Both the position numbers and the translations under genes were made by a program. The notes under the pieces are model-generated. The model saw nothing but the letters and a program-made list of their open reading frames with translations, did not search any database and was not told the origin of the DNA. This document shows positions 15,477-23,466 of a stretch of 64,000 nt of DNA, piece after piece (position 1 is the stretch's first letter; each line of letters begins with the position of its first letter). Source of the DNA: Candidatus Delongbacteria bacterium. GTDB lineage: Bacteria > CAIWAD01. Where the stretch lies: positions 84,766 through 148,765 of the forward strand of contig JBAYTZ010000009.1 in NCBI GenBank assembly GCA_041675285.1. Direction: 5' to 3'.

Positions 15477-16402
15477 TGAGCATCCGCTACTGCATGCTCG
15501 ATTTTCGCATCCGGCGCCAGAGTGAGGTGACGGTCAGCGCCCTCAGCCCGGCCCTGCTCTACGGCGACAGCCTCTTCGAGACGTTGCCCGTGGTGGAGAC
15601 CGTGCCCGTCTTCCTGGGCGCGCACCTGGAGCGGCTGAACTTCAGCGCCGCGGCCCTGGGCTACGCCACGCGTCTCAAGGAAGGGCGCATGCGCGTGGCC
15701 ATCGACAACCTGCTCACCGGCAACCTGCTGGAGCACGGCCGACTGCGCATCACGCTTTTCCGCGGCCACGGCCTGCCGGGCTCCAGCCAGGAGCTGCAGG
15801 CGGACCACGACCTGGTGCCGGTCAGCGCGGAGCAGGCGCCACCCGAACACGTGCTGATCCAGGTGGCCGGGCTGGAGGACCGCGCGCCCTGCGCCGCCGG
15901 CCTGGCCCGGGTCAACAACCGCCACCTGGATCCGCTGGCGCGCCACAAGACGGGCAACCGGCTCTTCTACCGTCTGTTCCGCCACTGGGACCCCGGGGGC
16001 TCGGTGGAGAGCCACCTCTGGCTCCATCCCCATCAGCCGGACGACCGCGAGGTGCTGGTGGCCGACGAGCAGGACCGCCTGCTGGAAGGCACGGTGAGCA
16101 ATCTGTTCCTGGTGCTGGAAGGGCGGGTGGTCACGCCGCCGCGCGAGCTGGGGATTCTGCCGGGGATCATCCGCGGGCGCGTGCTGGCCAACGGGCGGCT
16201 GCCCGTGCGGGCCGACGTGCTCAAGGTCGAGGATCTGGAGCGGGCGGAGGAGGCCTTTCTGACCAACAGCGTGGTGGGCGTGCGGCCGCTGACCCGCATC
16301 GGGGCCCGGGACTTCGACGACGTGCCCGGGCCGCTGACGCGCCGCGTGATGGCCGCCCTGGAGGATCAGATCCTCCGGGACATCGCCCCGCTGCTGCCCT
16401 AG
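15476..16402 (+). CDS. Class IV PLP-dependent aminotransferase/lyase, PabC-like
   Basis: This 308-residue protein belongs to PLP fold type IV, which includes 4-amino-4-deoxychorismate lyase (PabC), branched-chain aminotransferases and D-amino-acid transaminases. It shows LLYGDSLFETL near the start, the PLP lysine in ARHKTGNRLFY, EGTVSNLF, PGIIRGRVL and FLTNSVVGVRPLTRI. Placement directly after aroK, one base overlapping, favours a role using chorismate, that is p-aminobenzoate formation for folate. No pabA or pabB is nearby, so an amino-acid transaminase cannot be excluded. Confidence 0.8.
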   Translation: MSIRYCMLDFRIRRQSEVTVSALSPALLYGDSLFETLPVVETVPVFLGAHLERLNFSAAALGYATRLKEGRMRVAIDNLLTGNLLEHGRLRITLFRGHGLPGSSQELQADHDLVPVSAEQAPPEHVLIQVAGLEDRAPCAAGLARVNNRHLDPLARHKTGNRLFYRLFRHWDPGGSVESHLWLHPHQPDDREVLVADEQDRLLEGTVSNLFLVLEGRVVTPPRELGILPGIIRGRVLANGRLPVRADVLKVEDLERAEEAFLTNSVVGVRPLTRIGARDFDDVPGPLTRRVMAALEDQILRDIAPLLP

Positions 16403-16406
16403 GAAC

Positions 16407-16616
16407 TCAGGCCTGGCGCGGGCTGACGCGGGCCTTGACCCGCGGCCGGATGACTTCCGGCGGCATCAGGTGCAGCGTGCTGCGGGCCGCCCGGTCGCAG
16501 AGGTAGCCGATCACGGCCAGGAGTTCCTCCCGGTCCATGTCTTCCAGCCGCAGGTTCCAGAGCGTGGAATTGCGGATACGGTTCCTGTATTGGGCGAATT
16601 CGTCAGGGATTCTCAC
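16407..16616 (-). CDS. Small conserved-looking protein of unknown function
   Basis: A 69-residue protein begins at a GTG with GGAGG five bases upstream. The sequence is charged and helical in character: DEFAQYRNRIRNSTLWNL, LEDMDREELLAVIGYLCDRAARS, then a basic Pro-rich tail ending VKARVSPRQA. No family is recognised and no membrane segment is present. It lies downstream of glgB on the same strand. Its end converges with the PabC-like gene, 4 bases apart. The good ribosome site and mixed amino-acid composition support a real gene, but it could be spurious. Confidence 0.5.
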   Translation of the reverse strand: MRIPDEFAQYRNRIRNSTLWNLRLEDMDREELLAVIGYLCDRAARSTLHLMPPEVIRPRVKARVSPRQA

Positions 16617-16694
16617 GGGGACCTCCAGGGGCTGCTACCTGCCCTTGGAGATCGGCAACCCGGCCCACCGACTTCAGCCCGGGGCCGGCATTCC

Positions 16695-16721
16695 CCGCGG
16701 AAAAATGCCGAATTTCCGCGG
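16695..16721 (-). repeat. Perfect 9-bp inverted repeat after glgB
   Basis: CCGCGGAAA and TTTCCGCGG are separated by 9 bases. The repeat lies 10 bases past the glgB stop codon. The hairpin could slow or end glgB transcription, but no T run follows it, so it is not a standard terminator. Confidence 0.45.
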
Positions 16722-16730
16722 CGGGGTGGC

Positions 16731-18905
16731 TCAGGCCTCCAACTCGCGCCGGAACAGCAACAGCCCCAGCGGCGGCAGCGTGAGCAGCAGGCTGTGCTCG
16801 CGGCCGTCCCAGCCCACCGGCTGGCTGTCCGCGGCCCCGGAATTGCCCAGATTGGCGCCGCCGAAACAGGCCGCGTCGCTGTTGAGCAGCTCCAGCCAGC
16901 GGCCCGCAGCCGGCACTCCCACCCGGTAGCCCGGCCGGGGCACGGGCGTGGCGTTGGCCACCACCAGCACGTCATCCTCCGGCCGCCGGCCTTTGCGCAG
17001 GAAGCTGAACACGCTGTGCTCGGCGTCGTGCACGTTGACCCATTCGAAGCCTGCGGACTGGAAGTCCAGCTCGTGCAGCGCCGGTTCGGTGGTTAGCAGG
17101 CGGTTCAGCTCGCGCACCAGCTGCTGCAGGCCGGCGTGTCCCGGATCCGCCAAGGCCGGCCAGTCCAGCTGGGCGGCGGAATCCCACTCCGCCAGCTGGC
17201 CCCACTCGCAGCCCATGAACAGCAGCTTGCGTCCCGGGTGGCACCAGAGCCAGCCCAGCAGCAGGCGCAGGTTGGCCCGCTGCTGCCAGGGATCGCCGGG
17301 CATCTTGCCCAGCAGGCTGCCCTTGCCGTGCACGACCTCGTCGTGGCTGAGCACCAGCACGAAGTTCTCGTGCCAGGCGTACACCAGGGAGAAGGTGAGC
17401 AGGTTGTGATGCCAGCGCCGGTGGACGGGATCCAGCTCGAAGTAGCTCAGGGTGTCGTTCATCCAGCCCATGTTCCACTTCAGGTTGAAGCCCAGCCCGC
17501 CCAGGTGGACGGGGCGACTGACCATGGGCCAGCTGGTGCTCTCCTCGGCGATGGACAACAGGCCCGGGAAGCGGGCGAACAACAGCTGGTTCAGCTGCTG
17601 GAGGAACTCGATGGCCTCCAGGTTCTCGCGTCCGCCGTGGCGGTTGGGCACCCAGGCCCCGTCGCGCCGGCTGTAGTCCAGATAGAGCATGGAGGCCACG
17701 GCGTCGATGCGCAGGCCGTCGGCGTGGAACTCCTCCACCCAGTAGAGCGCGTTGGCCAAGAGGAAATTGCGCACCTCGCGGCGCCCGAAGTTGAAGACCA
17801 GCGTGCCCCAGTCCGGGTGCTCGCCCTGGCGCGGATCCGCATGCTCGTAGAGCGCCGTGCCGTCCAGCCGGGCCAGGCCGTGGCCGTCCTTGGGAAAATG
17901 CGCGGGCACCCAGTCCAGGATCACGCCCAGCCCGGCCTGGTGCAGGCGGTCCACGAAGGCCCGGAAGTCGTGCGGCGAGCCGTGGCGGGCGGTGGGCGCG
18001 AAGTAGCCCAGCACCTGATAACCCCACGAGGCGTCCAGCGGATGTTCCATCACGGGCAGCAGCTCGACGTGCGTGAAGCCTTGCTCGAGCAGGTAGGGGA
18101 TCAGCTGATCGGCCAGTTCGGCCCAGCTGTGGAAGGGTCGCGAATCCCAGGGTTTGCGCCAGGAACCCGTGTGCAGCTCGTAGACGCTCAACGGTCGCTC
18201 CAGCTGGGGCTGCTCCTGGCGGGCGGCCATCCAGGTCGCGTCGGCCCAGGCATAGGGGCTGGAGTCCGGCACCACGGAAGCCGTGCCCGGCCGCAGCTCG
18301 GCCTGGCGGCCCAGCGGATCGGCCTTCAACACGACCGCGCCCGCGGCGGTCAGCAGCTCGTACTTGTAGCGCTCGCCCGCAGCCAGCCCCGGCACGAAGA
18401 GCTCCCAAACGCCGCTGGTCCCGCGGTTGCGGCAGGGGTGCCGGCGGCCGTCCCACTGATTGAAGTCGCCCACCACCGAGACCCGCTTGGCCCCGGGCGC
18501 CCAGATGGCGAAGTGCACGCCCGTCACGCCCTCCACGTCGCGCACGCGCGCGCCCAGGACCTTCCACAATTCCTGATGGCTGCCCTCGTGGATCAGGTGC
18601 AGGTCCAACTCGCCCAACAGCGGCGGGAAGACCCAGGCGCAGCCTTCTTCCCAGGCGGCTCCGCTCTCGTGCAGGCAGGAGAGGAGGATCTCGGCGGGCG
18701 CCGGCCGGCGCTCCAGCAGGAGTTCGAACAGGCCGGGCTTGACCTGCTCCAGCACGCGCAGCGGCTCGCCGGGCAACTGGAGCTGCACGCGCCGACCCTC
18801 CGGCAGCCAGGCCCGCAGGCGCCAGCCCGGTCCCTCGGGATGCAGACCCAGGAACTCGAAGGGATCGTGGTGCCGGCCCTGGGCCAGCCGCGTGTAGGCG
18901 TCCAT
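16731..18905 (-). CDS. glgB: 1,4-alpha-glucan (glycogen) branching enzyme
   Basis: GlgB makes the alpha-1,6 branches of glycogen. The 724-residue protein has an N-terminal CBM48-like region (LGLHPEGPGWRLRAWLPEG), a second such module, and a GH13 catalytic barrel. The barrel carries DWVPAHFPKD, the nucleophile in GLRIDAVASM, the acid/base Glu in LSIAEEST, and VLSHDEVVHGKGSL. A C-terminal beta domain ends the protein. I chose ATG 18905 because GTGGAG is correctly spaced upstream and the GlgB fold begins there; the frame remains open further upstream but runs into the tRNA. No other glycogen genes are in the window. Confidence 0.95.
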   Translation of the reverse strand: MDAYTRLAQGRHHDPFEFLGLHPEGPGWRLRAWLPEGRRVQLQLPGEPLRVLEQVKPGLFELLLERRPAPAEILLSCLHESGAAWEEGCAWVFPPLLGELDLHLIHEGSHQELWKVLGARVRDVEGVTGVHFAIWAPGAKRVSVVGDFNQWDGRRHPCRNRGTSGVWELFVPGLAAGERYKYELLTAAGAVVLKADPLGRQAELRPGTASVVPDSSPYAWADATWMAARQEQPQLERPLSVYELHTGSWRKPWDSRPFHSWAELADQLIPYLLEQGFTHVELLPVMEHPLDASWGYQVLGYFAPTARHGSPHDFRAFVDRLHQAGLGVILDWVPAHFPKDGHGLARLDGTALYEHADPRQGEHPDWGTLVFNFGRREVRNFLLANALYWVEEFHADGLRIDAVASMLYLDYSRRDGAWVPNRHGGRENLEAIEFLQQLNQLLFARFPGLLSIAEESTSWPMVSRPVHLGGLGFNLKWNMGWMNDTLSYFELDPVHRRWHHNLLTFSLVYAWHENFVLVLSHDEVVHGKGSLLGKMPGDPWQQRANLRLLLGWLWCHPGRKLLFMGCEWGQLAEWDSAAQLDWPALADPGHAGLQQLVRELNRLLTTEPALHELDFQSAGFEWVNVHDAEHSVFSFLRKGRRPEDDVLVVANATPVPRPGYRVGVPAAGRWLELLNSDAACFGGANLGNSGAADSQPVGWDGREHSLLLTLPPLGLLLFRRELEA

Positions 18906-18955
18906 GTCAACTCCACAGGGATTGGCGGGAGGTCGGGCGGCCGCGGACCGGCCGA

Positions 18956-18987
18956 TCAAAAAGAAGGCCCAGGTCGACCTGGGCCCG
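18956..18987 (-). terminator. Terminator between tRNA-Ala and glgB
   Basis: Read on the minus strand, GGCCCAGGTC / GACCTGGGCC forms a long stem (18966-18985) followed by TTCTTTTT. It ends the tRNA-Ala transcript 8 bases after the tRNA. It lies just upstream of glgB, so glgB needs read-through or its own promoter. Confidence 0.88.
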
Positions 18988-18993
18988 TGGGAA

Positions 18994-19067
18994 TGGAGCA
19001 GATGGGGCTCGAACCCACGACCCCCACATTGCGAACGTGGTGCTCTACCAAACTGAGCTACTGCCCC
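18994..19067 (-). tRNA. tRNA-Ala (anticodon CGC)
   Basis: The 74-nt minus-strand gene has acceptor stem GGGGCAG / CTGCTCC, which includes the G3:U70 wobble pair that identifies alanine tRNAs. The D arm is GCTCAGTTTGGTAGAGC. The anticodon stem is CCACG / TGTGG with loop TTCGCAA, giving anticodon CGC at 19031-19033 (plus-strand gcg). The T loop is GGTTCGAGCCC. CCA is not encoded. Confidence 0.95.
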
Positions 19068-19123
19068 GACACACGAATCGCCCCGAAGGGCGACCCCTGT
19101 CGCCTCTGTGCGACACGGCGTGC

Positions 19124-19152
19124 AAGGTAGCCCATCGTCCGCCAAAGTGCAA
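19124..19152 (-). promoter_or_regulatory. Possible tRNA-Ala promoter
   Basis: On the minus strand TTGCAC and TACCTT are spaced by 17 bases, about 57 bases before the tRNA 5' end. TACCTT at the -10 position also occurs before bamA. Confidence 0.42.
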
Positions 19153-19192
19153 GACAGGCCTCTGGAAAGGGCTTCGGCAGCTTGGTGCATCG

Positions 19193-19198
19193 TACATT
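19193..19198 (+). promoter_or_regulatory. Candidate -10 box of a leaderless promoter
   Basis: TACATT lies exactly six bases before the ATG at 19205, and there is no ribosome-binding sequence. If it is a -10 element, transcription would begin at or next to the start codon. Confidence 0.4.
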
Positions 19199-19204
19199 GG
19201 CCGC

Positions 19205-20095
19205 ATGCCGCGCTGCCTGTTTTGGATCCTCCTGCTGGGCTGGACCTCCGTCCGGGCCGGCCTGCCCGAGCTGGGCGCTCTGGAGAGCCTGGGCTCCGGC
19301 CGCCTGCTGGCCGTGGAACCGGCCACGGGTCGTCTGCTGCTCTGGGAGGAGAGCGCCCTGGACAGCGGCGCGCAGTTGGCCCCGCCCCTGGTGGTCAGCG
19401 CGCCCGGCGGCGGCCCGGAGGCCGTGGAGCAGCCCGCCGAGGTCGAGGCCCGGCTGGGACTGCAGATCCTCGTGCTGGACGCCGGGCGGCGCAGCCTGCA
19501 GCAGTTCTCGCGCGAGTTCACGCCCCAGGGTCGGGAGACGCTACCCAGGCTCGAGTCCTTCGTCCGGCCGGACCGCCTGGGCCTGAGCGCCGGTCGCACG
19601 CTGGTGCTGGCCGACACGCGGGCCGGAACCGTGGTGGCGCGTCCGCCGGGCGGGGACTGGAGCGTGTTGCTGGACTACTCGCGTGCGGGACGACTGGAAC
19701 TGGCGGCCCTGGAGGTGGTGGGCGAGCGCGTCTTTCTGCTGGAGTCGCCGCCCCGGGCCCGCCTCTGGCTGGGCGACAGCGAAGGGGGCTGGTGGGAGTC
19801 GCGCGCCGACTCCAGCCTGCGGGCCCTGCACCGCACGCCGGCGGGTGGCCTGTGGATTTTGTCCGAGCGCCACGGCGAGTTAGACTTGGAGGAGTGGCCC
19901 GGCGCCGCCGGCCTGGGCAGCCTGCCGGATCCCGCCCGCCGGCTGCTGGCCCGCTTCGCCCTGCCGCCCGATCCCCACCCCCTGCGGGACTTCCTGCTGC
20001 TGCCCGCCCGGGACGACCAGTCCGCGCCCCGCCTGCTGCTCAGCCGCAGCGGGGCCCCGGCCCTGCTGCTACCCGCTCTGGAACCCGGCCCTTGA
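19205..20095 (+). CDS. Secreted beta-propeller-like protein of unknown function
   Basis: The 296-residue protein has a signal peptide (residues 1-18, CLFWILLLGWTSVRAG). The rest is made of repeating strands such as GSGRLLAVEPATGRLLLW, AGRTLVLADTRAGTVV and LHRTPAGGLWILSERHGELDL, suggesting an NHL/WD-type propeller in the periplasm or on the surface. No enzymatic motif is seen. The ATG has no ribosome site but a TACATT box six bases upstream, so it may be leaderless. Its stop overlaps the TTG start of the next gene (TTGA). It heads a three-gene envelope cluster. Confidence 0.6.
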   Translation: MPRCLFWILLLGWTSVRAGLPELGALESLGSGRLLAVEPATGRLLLWEESALDSGAQLAPPLVVSAPGGGPEAVEQPAEVEARLGLQILVLDAGRRSLQQFSREFTPQGRETLPRLESFVRPDRLGLSAGRTLVLADTRAGTVVARPPGGDWSVLLDYSRAGRLELAALEVVGERVFLLESPPRARLWLGDSEGGWWESRADSSLRALHRTPAGGLWILSERHGELDLEEWPGAAGLGSLPDPARRLLARFALPPDPHPLRDFLLLPARDDQSAPRLLLSRSGAPALLLPALEPGP

Positions 20096-23000
20096 AGCGC
20101 GCGCACCGGCTTCGCTGCTGTCTGCTGGCCTGCGGCCTGCTGCTGGGCGTGCTGTGCGCGGCGGGGCAGGAGGCCGGGCTGGACCTGAGCCCCGGGCGGC
20201 TCTGGCAGGGCCCGCTGGAAGCCGAGCTCCAGCTGCCGGACGCGCCGCTGGAGCCCGGCAGCCTGCAGCTCTCCGTCGACGGCCAGCGTCTGCGTCCGGA
20301 GCTGGACTACCGCGTGGACACCGTGCGCGGCCGCCTGACCGTGCTGCAGCCCCGCTGGCTGGGCCGGCCGGCGCGCATCCGTTACCACGTGCTGCGGCTG
20401 GACCTGCCCGCCAGCCTGGCCCTCCAGCGGCGCGCCGATCTGCCCTGGCTGCTCAGCGGCAGCCGCGGCGATTCGCTGGCCCGGGACAGTCTGGCCGGGG
20501 CTACGCTGGCGCAGCGGACCGAGGAGACGGGCTCCCAGTTGCGCACCAGCGGCTCGTTTTTGCGCGGCGTGCGGGTGGGCAGTGGCGGCCAGGTGGGGAT
20601 GGAATCGGGTCTGCGCCTCCAGGTGGAGGGCCAGATCGGTCCCGACGTGGAGGTGGAGGCCTTCCTGTCCGACCGCAACACGCCGCTGCAGCCCGAGGGC
20701 CGCAGCCAGAACCTCGAGGAGATCGACCGCATCCACGTCCAGGTGCGCAGCCCGCGCTGGCGCGCCCAACTGGGCGACATCGACCTGGATCTGCAGGGCG
20801 GCCAGTATCTCCAGCTCAAGCGCACGGTGGACGGCGTGCAGGCCGGCTACGACGACGGCCGCGCGCGGCTCGTGGCCCACCTGGCCGGCGCCCGGGGCCG
20901 CTTCCGGCGCCAGGAACTAAGTGGACAGGAGGGCGTGCAGGGGCCCTACCAGCTGCGCACGGAACAGGGCGGCGACCAGATCCTGGTCCTGGCCGGCAGC
21001 GAGCGGGTCTGGCTGGACGGCGTGGAGCTCGGCCGCGGCGAGGAGCGCGACTACGTGATGGACTACAGCCTGGCCCAGCTGCTGTTCACGGCCCGCCGCC
21101 CCATCACGGCGGAGAGCCGGATCCAGGTGGAGTTCCAGTACTCGGAGCGGGTCTACGCCCGCAGCCTCTACGGCTTCCTGGCCCAGGCTCCGCTGGCCCC
21201 GGGGCTCAACCTGCGACTGGGTCTGGCCGGGGAGCGCGACGACGCGGACCGCCCGCTGGACGTGTTCCTGGACGAGGCGGATCGCAACCTGCTGGCGGAG
21301 GCCGGCGATGGACAGAGCGCCGTGGCCGCCTGGGGCAGCGGCGTGCGCGAAGTCGAGCCCGGTACCGGCTCCTACCGGCTGGTGGACAGCCTGGCCGGCC
21401 AGTGGGGGCACTTCGAGTGGATCGAGGAGCCCACCGGGGACGAGCGCTTCCGCTATGACCTGCGCTTCAGCGACCTGGGCCGGGACGCTGGCGGCGCGCT
21501 CATGGGCGACTACTCGCGGCAGTTCAGCTCCAGCGGCCGCCTCTGGTATCGCTACGAGGGTGCGGGCGCCGGCGCCTGGGCGCCGCTGATTCCCCTGGCG
21601 GCCCCCACGGCCAGCGACCTGCTGGACGGCGTGCTGGCCTGGCGCGCGGGCCGGCTCGAGCTGAACGCCGAGGCCGCGCTCTCCCGCCAGGACCTCAATC
21701 TGTTCTCCGACCGGGATGACCGCGACAACCAGGGCGCTGCGCTGCGGGCGGGACTGCGCTGGTCCAGCGGGCCCTGGCCCTCCGCCCGGCCCCGTGGCCG
21801 GCTGGAGCTGGACGGACTGGCGCTGAGCGAGCAGGCGGACTTCGTCCCCCTCCAGCAGGCCGACGAGGTGGAGTTCGAGCGCCTCTACGGCCTTGCCCGC
21901 TCGGGCGGGCTGCGCCGGCAGGATCTGGGCCTGGGCTTCCGGGGCGGGGACTCGCTCTGGGTGCAGGGCCGGGGATCCTGGCTCAGCCGGGCCGGGGAGT
22001 CCAGCCGGCTGGCGGAGGCTCGCTGGCGCTACCGGCCGGCTCGCGGCATCTTCCTGGACGGCGAGGGCCGCGTCCGCCGGCGCAGCGGCGCCAGCCTGGA
22101 CCGGCTGGAGGCCTTGCGCCTGGAGCAGGGCTGGACGGGCGCCAGTCGCCTGCTGACCGGAGCCTGGGAGACTGAGCGCCGCCGCCGCAGCCCGGCCCTG
22201 GAGGAGGGCGCCCTCTGGCGGCAGGGCCTGCTGCGCCTGGAACAGCGGCTGGGGGGCGGGGAGGCCTCGCTGGAGCGCCTGCGCCGCGTGAACGACCGGG
22301 CGGCGGGCGGGCAATGGAGCCGGCTCAGCCAGGCCGACCAGTGGCGCACGCGCCTGCGCCGCAGCGGCGCCTGGCAGGGCGAGCTGGACTGGACGCACCG
22401 CCGCGTGGACTACCAGGGCCCCGACTCCACCGACCAGGTGCGCGACGTGGCCCTGCTGAACCTGCGCGGCCAGGGCGCGCGCGGGGCCTGGTCCCTGCGC
22501 TACCAGGCCGAGAACAGCCTCGCGGCGGAGCGGATCATCCAGTACCTGCGGGTGGACAGCCTGCAGGGCGAGTACAGCCGTGATCCCCTCAACCCCGAGA
22601 TCTTCGTGCCCGATCCCGACGGCGACTACGTGGCCCTGCCCTACGAGACCGGACGCCAGCAGCGGGCGGCCCGCCTGCTGCTGGAGGGCGACCTGCGCTG
22701 GGAGCGCGGCGCCTGGTCCGGCGACCACCACCTGCTGGCGGAGGAACTCAGCCGGCTTGCGGATCCCGCCCGCCTCTACCTGCTGCAGCCCGCGGCCTTC
22801 CTGACGGATTCCACCCGCAGCGCGCGCGTGCAGGCCCGCAGCGAGCTGGAATTGGCGGAGGACCGGCTGGGCTGGGCCTCCCAGCGCCGCTGGCGCCTGC
22901 GCTGGACGGAGGAGCGCGACCTGGAGCGGCCGGTTTCGGGCAGCGTGCGGCGCGGCTGGCTGCGTCAGACCGGCCTGCGCCTGCAGGATCGCTGGGGCGG

Positions 23001-23466
23001 GTGGCGCAGCGCGCTCCAGCTGGGCTGGCGCCTGCAGGAGACCCGCATGCCCGGCCAGTCCCAGGACGAACGCCGGGTGCGAGCCTGGAGCGGCGACTGG
23101 GAACTCTCGCGCGAACTGAGCCCCGGCTGGCTGGGCCGCGCCCTGCTGGAGGGCGAGACGGCCCGCGAACAGGTGGCCGGGATCACGGGCCGCCGCCTGC
23201 GCCTGGAACCGGCGCTGGACGCCCGGCTGGGCAAGCGCGGCAGCGCCTCGGCCCGGGTGGCCTGGCAGCAGGCCTGGTCGGCCACGCGTGTCGTGCCCTT
23301 CGAACTGCTGGGCGGCGCACGCGTCGGCCGCACCTGGCGCGCCTCGCTGGAAGGCCGCCTTCAGGTGGGCAAACAAACGCGCCTGACGCTCTCCTGGCAG
23401 CTGGACGCGCTGCCCGGGCGGCGCGCCCTCCACACCGGGCGTCTCCAAGTTCAGAGCTTCTTTTGA
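20092..23466 (+). CDS. Large outer-membrane beta-barrel-like protein, unknown function
   Basis: This 1,124-residue protein starts at a TTG (20092) that overlaps the upstream stop, then has a signal peptide (CCLLACGLLLGVLCAAGQ). Residues about 25-110 look like a beta-sandwich. The central part contains SGSRGDSLARDSL, VEAFLSDRNTPLQPEGRS, LGDIDL, GPYQLR, GSERVWLDGVELGRGEERD and YVMDYSLAQLLFT. I recall similar strings in large uncharacterised surface proteins of FCB-group bacteria. The last 600 residues are alternating short strands with many Trp and Arg, as in a barrel, ending in Phe-Phe. It is followed by an Omp85-like gene with an ATGA overlap. Confidence 0.65.
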   Translation: MKRAHRLRCCLLACGLLLGVLCAAGQEAGLDLSPGRLWQGPLEAELQLPDAPLEPGSLQLSVDGQRLRPELDYRVDTVRGRLTVLQPRWLGRPARIRYHVLRLDLPASLALQRRADLPWLLSGSRGDSLARDSLAGATLAQRTEETGSQLRTSGSFLRGVRVGSGGQVGMESGLRLQVEGQIGPDVEVEAFLSDRNTPLQPEGRSQNLEEIDRIHVQVRSPRWRAQLGDIDLDLQGGQYLQLKRTVDGVQAGYDDGRARLVAHLAGARGRFRRQELSGQEGVQGPYQLRTEQGGDQILVLAGSERVWLDGVELGRGEERDYVMDYSLAQLLFTARRPITAESRIQVEFQYSERVYARSLYGFLAQAPLAPGLNLRLGLAGERDDADRPLDVFLDEADRNLLAEAGDGQSAVAAWGSGVREVEPGTGSYRLVDSLAGQWGHFEWIEEPTGDERFRYDLRFSDLGRDAGGALMGDYSRQFSSSGRLWYRYEGAGAGAWAPLIPLAAPTASDLLDGVLAWRAGRLELNAEAALSRQDLNLFSDRDDRDNQGAALRAGLRWSSGPWPSARPRGRLELDGLALSEQADFVPLQQADEVEFERLYGLARSGGLRRQDLGLGFRGGDSLWVQGRGSWLSRAGESSRLAEARWRYRPARGIFLDGEGRVRRRSGASLDRLEALRLEQGWTGASRLLTGAWETERRRRSPALEEGALWRQGLLRLEQRLGGGEASLERLRRVNDRAAGGQWSRLSQADQWRTRLRRSGAWQGELDWTHRRVDYQGPDSTDQVRDVALLNLRGQGARGAWSLRYQAENSLAAERIIQYLRVDSLQGEYSRDPLNPEIFVPDPDGDYVALPYETGRQQRAARLLLEGDLRWERGAWSGDHHLLAEELSRLADPARLYLLQPAAFLTDSTRSARVQARSELELAEDRLGWASQRRWRLRWTEERDLERPVSGSVRRGWLRQTGLRLQDRWGGWRSALQLGWRLQETRMPGQSQDERRVRAWSGDWELSRELSPGWLGRALLEGETAREQVAGITGRRLRLEPALDARLGKRGSASARVAWQQAWSATRVVPFELLGGARVGRTWRASLEGRLQVGKQTRLTLSWQLDALPGRRALHTGRLQVQSFF

